From the NCBI GenBank assembly GCA_964417895.1, contig CAYQJS010000020.1, positions 1 through 64,000 on the forward strand: a stretch of DNA of 64,000 nucleotides, in the 5' to 3' direction. Under the pieces are notes generated by a model. The model had not been told where the DNA came from. It ran no database searches and was given only the letters and a program-made list of their open reading frames with translations. The number at the start of each line of letters is the position of its first letter. The first letter of the stretch is position 1. Positions 59,647-64,000 of the stretch are shown in pieces. The translations under genes and the position numbers were made by a program. Source of the DNA: CAYQJS01 sp964417895. GTDB lineage: Bacteria; Chloroflexota; UBA6077; SHYK01.

Positions 59647-60975
59647 TCAGCCCTCTCCCCGCCGCTCGACCCGCAGCGCGCGGTCCCGCTGGTAGAGATC
59701 CAAAAACTGGCCCCACACGGGGCTGAACTGGGCAGTGTCGATAGGGTAACGAGCCTGGCCGTCCCCGCCGCCGACGCGTCGCTCGCCCCGCCGCCCAGGC
59801 ACCATGGGGATCTCAATGTTCTGGGCCGGATCCCAGAACACGTTCATCGGCTCCCCGCCCTCCTCGACGACGTCGAGTTGCTCCTCCAGCAGCTTCCGAA
59901 AGCCGATGACCGCCGTGTCGCTGTAGCCCAGGTGCTCCTGCGTACGGTCGGTGATCTCGCCCTGAGCCCACCACCCCATGTGGTCCTGGGCGGTGATGTA
60001 ATCGAAGATAGGCTCACCCTTCTCGTCGGCGAAGGGCGGCTCGAAGCAGGGAATTACGTCCTGCTTCGGAACCTGGACGCTCGGGTCGGGAGTGTACGTC
60101 AGGTAGAGGATGTGCCAGGTGTGCGTGTCGTCGACCGGGACGCCGATCTGGCCGCCCCGCAAGTACGGGAAGACGATAACGGTGTGCTCGGACCACACGC
60201 CCTCGGCGCCCGGCCGCAGGTGCATCATCCACTTCCGCTGGCCGTGCTCGAACGGCTCGGCCCGGATCTCGCGGTACTCATGGCGCATCTCGTCGGTTAC
60301 GATGCCGTCCCACTCGGGAGCTGGCGGGAGCATGTGCCAGGGCTGTTTGAGGAACTCGATCGCTTCGGGCTTTACCGGCTTCCCCTGCGCTCGCATGCGC
60401 TCGATGACGTACTCGTAGAAATGCCCGTGCAGATACGTCCCATGGTTGGGATCGCCGCCGTTCTCCAGGCACTGGAGCCAGTTGCATGGGAGCATGGTGA
60501 CGCCGATGTGGCGGAATGTGTTCGGGCGGACGAATTGGTCCCAGCGGGGCAGCAGAGGGACGGGCGGCTCGCCCAGGTACGCCCAGATCAGACCGCCCAT
60601 CTCCTGGGCCGGGTAGCCGGTGATCTTGATCCGTTCCTTGAAGGTGCTTCCCGGCGGCTCCAGGGGCTGGTCGGTACATTGCCCGGTGGCGTCGTACTTC
60701 CAGCCGTGGTACGCACAGCGCAGTCCATCCTGATCCGGGATGCCGTACCAGAGACCGGTGGCGCGGTGGGCGCACCGCTGGCCGATGCAGCCCAGGTTGC
60801 CACCGCGGTCCCGGTAGAGGACGAGGTCCTCGCCGAGGATGCGGACGCGACGGACCGGGTTCTCCAGCAATTGCGCCGTGGCGGCGATGGGATGCCAGTA
60901 CCAGCGCAGCAGCTTGCCCATGGGGGTTCCTGGCCCTACCCGCGTCAGGCGCTCGTTCTCTTCAGCTGTCAGCAT
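59647..60975 (-). CDS. Rieske 2Fe-2S ring-hydroxylating oxygenase, alpha subunit-like
   Basis: The 442-residue product has an N-terminal Rieske domain with C68-x-H70 and C87-x-x-H90 (CAH, CAYHGWKYD) and a C-terminal iron domain with NGGDPNHGTYLHGHFYE near residue 165, holding the two histidines of the 2-His-1-Asp site. Such enzymes add oxygen to aromatic or aliphatic rings or demethylate. ATG 60975 has GGAGTGGAGGAAGC upstream. A longer frame reaches 61566 but overlaps the Uma2 gene. No reductase or ferredoxin is near. It could act on the compound bound by the neighbouring binding protein. Confidence 0.9.
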   Translation of the reverse strand: MLTAEENERLTRVGPGTPMGKLLRWYWHPIAATAQLLENPVRRVRILGEDLVLYRDRGGNLGCIGQRCAHRATGLWYGIPDQDGLRCAYHGWKYDATGQCTDQPLEPPGSTFKERIKITGYPAQEMGGLIWAYLGEPPVPLLPRWDQFVRPNTFRHIGVTMLPCNWLQCLENGGDPNHGTYLHGHFYEYVIERMRAQGKPVKPEAIEFLKQPWHMLPPAPEWDGIVTDEMRHEYREIRAEPFEHGQRKWMMHLRPGAEGVWSEHTVIVFPYLRGGQIGVPVDDTHTWHILYLTYTPDPSVQVPKQDVIPCFEPPFADEKGEPIFDYITAQDHMGWWAQGEITDRTQEHLGYSDTAVIGFRKLLEEQLDVVEEGGEPMNVFWDPAQNIEIPMVPGRRGERRVGGGDGQARYPIDTAQFSPVWGQFLDLYQRDRALRVERRGEG

Positions 60976-60998
60976 GCTTCCTCCACTCCTTGCCCCGC

Positions 60999-61547
60999 CT
61001 AAACCTCCGTCTGCGCGAAGATCTCCTCGACGGCGACACTGAAGCCGGGTAACAGCCCGGCGCCATCGAGCATGTCGCCGGAGTTGAGGATCCGCGCCTC
61101 TTGGCCCGGGACTTGCACCGTCACAGTGGCGGTGGCTGGGTCGATCACCCAGATCAGGCGCACACCATAGAGCAGATAGAACTGGATCTTGTCCAGAAAG
61201 TGGGCCATGTGCTGGTCCGGCGAGAGGATCTCGATGGCCAGGTCGGGTGGGCCCTGGAGATAGAGGTCGGCGATGAGCCGCTCCCGGGCCACGTACGTGA
61301 GGTCTGGGACGTAGGTCCGCTCTCGCCCGCGCGGGCCGAAGATACAGCGGAACTCGGTAAACGTTCGCCCGAGCTTCGTCTGGGAGAGAAATGGAAACAA
61401 CACGGCGCCGAGAAAGAGCTGGATGGCCGAGTGTGGACGGATTGGCATCGGCTTCTGAAACGCCCTCCCACACGCGTACTCGCTGGCCGGCTCCGTTTCC
61501 TCCAACCGCAGGAACTCTTCTAGGGTGAGTTGGGACGTTGCCGCCAT
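60999..61547 (-). CDS. Uma2 family protein (PD-(D/E)XK nuclease fold), copy 3
   Basis: The 182-residue product begins ATSQLTLEEFLRLEETEPASEYACGRAF, then shows RTYVPDLTYVARERL (PD) and PDLAIEILSPDQHMAHFLDKIQFYLLYGVRLIWVIDP (E...K), the Uma2 catalytic pattern. It is related to the copies at 15100 and 18028 only at family level. It is 23 bp upstream of the Rieske start on the same strand and may be co-transcribed. Confidence 0.88.
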   Translation of the reverse strand: MAATSQLTLEEFLRLEETEPASEYACGRAFQKPMPIRPHSAIQLFLGAVLFPFLSQTKLGRTFTEFRCIFGPRGRERTYVPDLTYVARERLIADLYLQGPPDLAIEILSPDQHMAHFLDKIQFYLLYGVRLIWVIDPATATVTVQVPGQEARILNSGDMLDGAGLLPGFSVAVEEIFAQTEV

Positions 61548-61634
61548 CGCAATCCGCTCCTGGCAATCACCGTCAATTCTACTCGTCGGTCCGAAACCCT
61601 CGTCTTATAATGCGGCAGCGGCAAGGAGAACGAG

Positions 61635-61912
61635 GTGCGGTGGTCGCTCGCGGTGTTCCATGATTGCCCTTGTCGTGACGGCGGGTTGCGGCCCGGGCCG
61701 GTCCCGGCCCCGGCACCGCGCAGCAGTTGCATGGCCCCAAGCGCATCACCATGGCCTTCGCCCGCGAGATAAACCTCGCCCACCATGTCGTGCAAGGTAG
61801 GCCGCTCCTGCGCACGCTGGGGCGCGTGCTGTCCAGAAGCACGTTGCTTGAGTCAGCGCTCAGCCTGAGGACGAGGGCCACGGTTCACCAGGCTGTAAAA
61901 TGGCCATGCTAA
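61635..61912 (+). pseudogene. Decayed N-terminus of a seventh substrate-binding lipoprotein
   Basis: From GTG 61635 (after GGAGAACGAG) the frame reads MRWSLAVF, then shifts by one to MIALVVTAGCG, which together form a lipoprotein signal peptide. After another shift it reads HGPKRITMAFAREIN, like the PKR-x-x-x-A start of mature paralogues 1 and 2. The sequence then loses similarity before a stop at 61912. The 378-bp stretch 61548-61925 holds nothing else. Confidence 0.5.
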
Positions 61913-61925
61913 GTGGGAGCGATCA

Positions 61926-62168
61926 ATGCTCACCGAGTACATCAACGCCGCCATGCGGCACGCTTCTTACAAGATCCTGGAGGATGGCACGTACTTCGGA
62001 GAGGTGCCGGGGCTTCCTGGCACTTGGGCCAGCGCACCGAGCTTGGAGGCGTGTCGCCAGGAGCTGCAGGAGGTGGTTGAGGGCTGGATTCTAGTGGGCC
62101 TAAAGCGTAGCGCTCCTATCCCGGTCCTTGAGGGAATCAGTTTAGAGGTCACCGAGATTCCTGCGTAA
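61926..62168 (+). CDS. hicB: HicB family antitoxin
   Basis: The 80-residue product has the HicB partial RNase H fold: SYKILEDGTYFGEVPGLPGTWASAPSLEACRQELQEVVEGWIL. It has no C-terminal DNA-binding domain. Together with the following HicA it forms a type II toxin-antitoxin pair. ATG 61926 follows GGGAGCGATCA. A TGTAAAAT -10-like box stands about 30 bp upstream. Confidence 0.85.
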   Translation: MLTEYINAAMRHASYKILEDGTYFGEVPGLPGTWASAPSLEACRQELQEVVEGWILVGLKRSAPIPVLEGISLEVTEIPA

Positions 62169-62170
62169 AG

Positions 62171-62392
62171 ATGCCGCTGTCACCAGTCTCACGACGTGAG
62201 CTCATTGCTCGCCTGCGAGCCTTGGGCTTCAGCGGTCCCTACGCAGGAGGAAGGCACGGCTACATGGAGCGCGGTCGTCATCGTGTTCCTATCCCCAATC
62301 CCCACCAGACGGACGTCGGTGTTCCTCTCCTGCGGGAGGTGTTGCGAGTGGCAGGGATCACCGACGCAGAGTGGGAGCGCGCTGGAGCCTAG
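62171..62392 (+). CDS. hicA: HicA family mRNA interferase toxin
   Basis: The 73-residue HicA has the double-stranded RNA-binding-like fold: SRRELIARLRALGFSGPYAGGRHGYMERGRHRVPIPNPHQTDVGVPLLREVLRVAGI. His28 in GGRHGYM is the catalytic residue of the family. It starts 2 bp after the HicB stop. The order antitoxin first is the less common one for this family but is well known. Confidence 0.87.
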   Translation: MPLSPVSRRELIARLRALGFSGPYAGGRHGYMERGRHRVPIPNPHQTDVGVPLLREVLRVAGITDAEWERAGA

Positions 62393-62540
62393 CGCCTGTC
62401 TCCCGGACCGCTCGCTCACGTGCAGCGGTGGGTCGCCGGGAACTGGCGCAGCCCCCCTCCACACGGCCTCGGGCGAATCGCATGCGGTCTGGGATACGCG
62501 CTCGTGCGCCTCGTCGTTCGGGGCGATGGCGACGACGCAC

Positions 62541-62576
62541 AGGTCAGATCCTTCGCTTCGCTCAGGATGGCAGGCC
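62541..62576. repeat. Dispersed intergenic repeat of the GATCCTTCGCTTCGCTCAGGATG type
   Basis: The widely distributed palindromic repeat, whose frame encodes HPERSEGS on one strand, lies between HicA and the last binding-protein gene. The stretch 62393-62612 has no gene. Confidence 0.7.
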
Positions 62577-62612
62577 GGCTTTCTCGGACGTGCCGCTTGA
62601 ATGACCGGTGGC

Positions 62613-64000
62613 TCAGTCCTTTCGCCACTCGAAGATGTACTCCGGTAGAGTCTTGCCCTGGGGGATCTTGACGCTCGCCACCGCAACGACCGGCTCCACC
62701 TCCCAGAAGAACGGCATCAACGGGATGTCCTCCATCTGGATCCGAACCAGATCGCGCACCAGGGCCATTCGTTCATTGAGGTCGATCGTCCTGCCCAGCT
62801 GGTCGATCAGCCGGTCCGAGTCCGGGTTGCCGTAACCTCCCTTGTTGCGGCCACTCCATCGATTCTCCTCGGTGGCTGCTTCGCGCGAATGGAGCGCCTT
62901 GTCGAAGAACAGCCGACGGTCGCCGATGCTGCCCAAGAGCACGCCCGGCCTTGTGGACTCGTAGCGGCGGTCGGAGTCCAGCGCTGGCGGCGTCACGTGG
63001 GTCTCGACCTCCGCCCCGATCGCCTTCCACTGCTCGGCGATGATGGGCTGCTGCTTCTGGATGATGGCGCGTTGCTGGCCTGAGACCTCGATGACGAAAC
63101 GTTCGCCGGTGGGCTGGTGGACGAGAATCCCATCGGATCCGCGCACCCAGCCGGCGGTCGCGAGCAACTGCTGCGCCTTGGCAACGTCATAGGGGTACTG
63201 GGGGATCGCCCCCTCGATCGCCGAACGGAAGGCATGGTGGGCGCCAACCCAGCTGTCGGCCAGGGGCGCGAGGCCGTGCGTCAGCGCCTCGCTCATGGCA
63301 GCCCGATCGATAGCCCGATACAGCGCCTCCCGCACGTCACGGTTCGGTAACCCCGCTCGCGGGCGCACGTACTCGGGCCGGAACTGAATGCTGTAAGCGC
63401 TATTGATGGTGCTGGTAAGCTGGATCATCACCTGGTTACTCGTGCCGGCCCAGCGCTCACGCAGCGCGACTGCGCCATCGACGTCGATCCCCGGCGGCGT
63501 CACCACGTCGACCGAGCCCGCGAGGACGTTGGCCACCATGGTGGTGGGATCGGCAATGTACTTCAGCACGATCTGGTCGATGGCGGGGCGGCCCTGGTAA
63601 TAGTCATCGAAGCGGGCGAATTCCATCTGAATGCCCGGCTCCCGGCCGACCAGGCGATAGGCGCCGAGGCCCACGAACTGGGTCGTGAAATAGGGGTGCG
63701 CCGGCAGCGCCTCCTTCTCCGTGCGATACACGTCCTCTAGCAGATGCCTCGGCAGAGGAGTGAGCCCGGGCGCCTGATCAGCCTTGACGTCCGTCTCGGA
63801 CCACCGCACTTCGAACGTGAGGGGATCGGGGGTCGAAGCCGAGGCCATGGCCGCCATGGCGCTGACCACTGTCGATGGCAGCTGGGGGTCCTTGTAGACG
63901 GTGTACGTGAAGAGCAGGTCGGCGCTGGTGAACGGCGTGCCATCGTGCCATTTCACGCCCGGCCGGAGCCGCCACGTGGTGACCATCGACCCGTCGGGAT
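62613..64000 (-). CDS. Peptide/nickel-type ABC transporter substrate-binding protein, paralogue 6 (5' end outside the window)
   Basis: The frame is open to the window end; about 462 residues are visible, without the signal peptide. It starts in PDGSMVTTWRLRPGVKWHDGTPFTSADLLFTYTVYKD, and later has FVGLGAYRLVGREPGIQ and NRWSGRNKGGYGNPDSDRLIDQL. It ends YIFEWRKD, close to paralogue 4. The rest of the gene would show whether a permease follows. Confidence 0.93.
   Translation of the reverse strand, partial: PDGSMVTTWRLRPGVKWHDGTPFTSADLLFTYTVYKDPQLPSTVVSAMAAMASASTPDPLTFEVRWSETDVKADQAPGLTPLPRHLLEDVYRTEKEALPAHPYFTTQFVGLGAYRLVGREPGIQMEFARFDDYYQGRPAIDQIVLKYIADPTTMVANVLAGSVDVVTPPGIDVDGAVALRERWAGTSNQVMIQLTSTINSAYSIQFRPEYVRPRAGLPNRDVREALYRAIDRAAMSEALTHGLAPLADSWVGAHHAFRSAIEGAIPQYPYDVAKAQQLLATAGWVRGSDGILVHQPTGERFVIEVSGQQRAIIQKQQPIIAEQWKAIGAEVETHVTPPALDSDRRYESTRPGVLLGSIGDRRLFFDKALHSREAATEENRWSGRNKGGYGNPDSDRLIDQLGRTIDLNERMALVRDLVRIQMEDIPLMPFFWEVEPVVAVASVKIPQGKTLPEYIFEWRKD

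Noticed and set aside
59647..61566. A 639-residue version of the Rieske protein
   Set aside because: The first 197 residues are Arg/Pro-rich shadow of the Uma2 gene in another frame; the ATG at 60975 has a good ribosome-binding site and begins the family.

Overview
The window is high-GC bacterial DNA, probably from a Chloroflexota (Dehalococcoidia/Thermomicrobia-like) genome recovered as a scaffold. The taxonomic guess rests on the rpsF-ssb-rpsR cluster followed by a SurA-like protein with TPT-rich spacers, on many lipoprotein solute-binding proteins beside luciferase-like and dioxygenase genes, on a pyruvoyl-type polyamine operon, and on base composition. No rRNA is present, so the placement is inference. 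A run of exactly 100 N at 27997-28096 shows that the scaffold was joined across a gap.

Region 1 (1-28 kb) is a catabolic and transport region. Four family-5 solute-binding lipoproteins or their partners (1.2-2.9, 8.6-10.3, 18.6-20.3 kb, with three more at 54.5, 57.9 and 62.6 kb) sit next to different degradative enzymes: an LLM flavin monooxygenase, a TPP enzyme with a LigB-type extradiol dioxygenase, and a divergent fumarylacetoacetase-family hydrolase. An acetoacetyl-CoA synthetase / P5C dehydrogenase pair follows. No permease or ATPase gene accompanies any binding protein. The same region has a sulfatase, an NHL-repeat protein broken by one stop codon, a RES/Xre toxin-antitoxin pair flanked by a diverged direct repeat, a frameshifted GNAT gene, an MmgE/PrpD gene followed by a lone molybdopterin-binding dehydrogenase subunit, two Uma2 genes and a secreted alpha/beta hydrolase with a duplicated N-terminal motif.

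Region 2 (28.2-31.1 kb) is core genome: S6, SSB, S18 and a SurA-like membrane protein.

Region 3 (31.1-39.6 kb) is accessory DNA at a tRNA-Leu(UAA) gene. A perfect 60-bp direct repeat of the tRNA 3' part (33214-33273 and 39493-39552) brackets about 6.2 kb. It carries a truncated tyrosine integrase, a helix-turn-helix protein, a serine-dehydrogenase-type (ClpP-fold) protease, a trypsin/NTF2/SPOR protein, a coiled-coil membrane protein and a secreted repeat protein. Outside it lie a second, more decayed integrase fragment and a three-gene operon of unknown function, suggesting two tandem insertions.

Region 4 (39.6-54.2 kb) is mainly housekeeping: class II aldolase, RNase P RNA, a PNPOx-fold protein, guaB with a promoter-plus-terminator leader, nucleoside hydrolase, an S41-type protease lacking the usual lysine, an amidase, a universal stress protein, a TrmI-type methyltransferase, then a polyamine operon (pyruvoyl arginine decarboxylase, speD, speE, speB, MFS transporter) preceded by a structured leader. 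PhoD-type phosphatase closes it.

Region 5 (54.4-64 kb) returns to the catabolic style: three binding proteins, a second TPP enzyme, a Rieske oxygenase, a third Uma2 gene, a decayed seventh binding protein and a HicBA pair.
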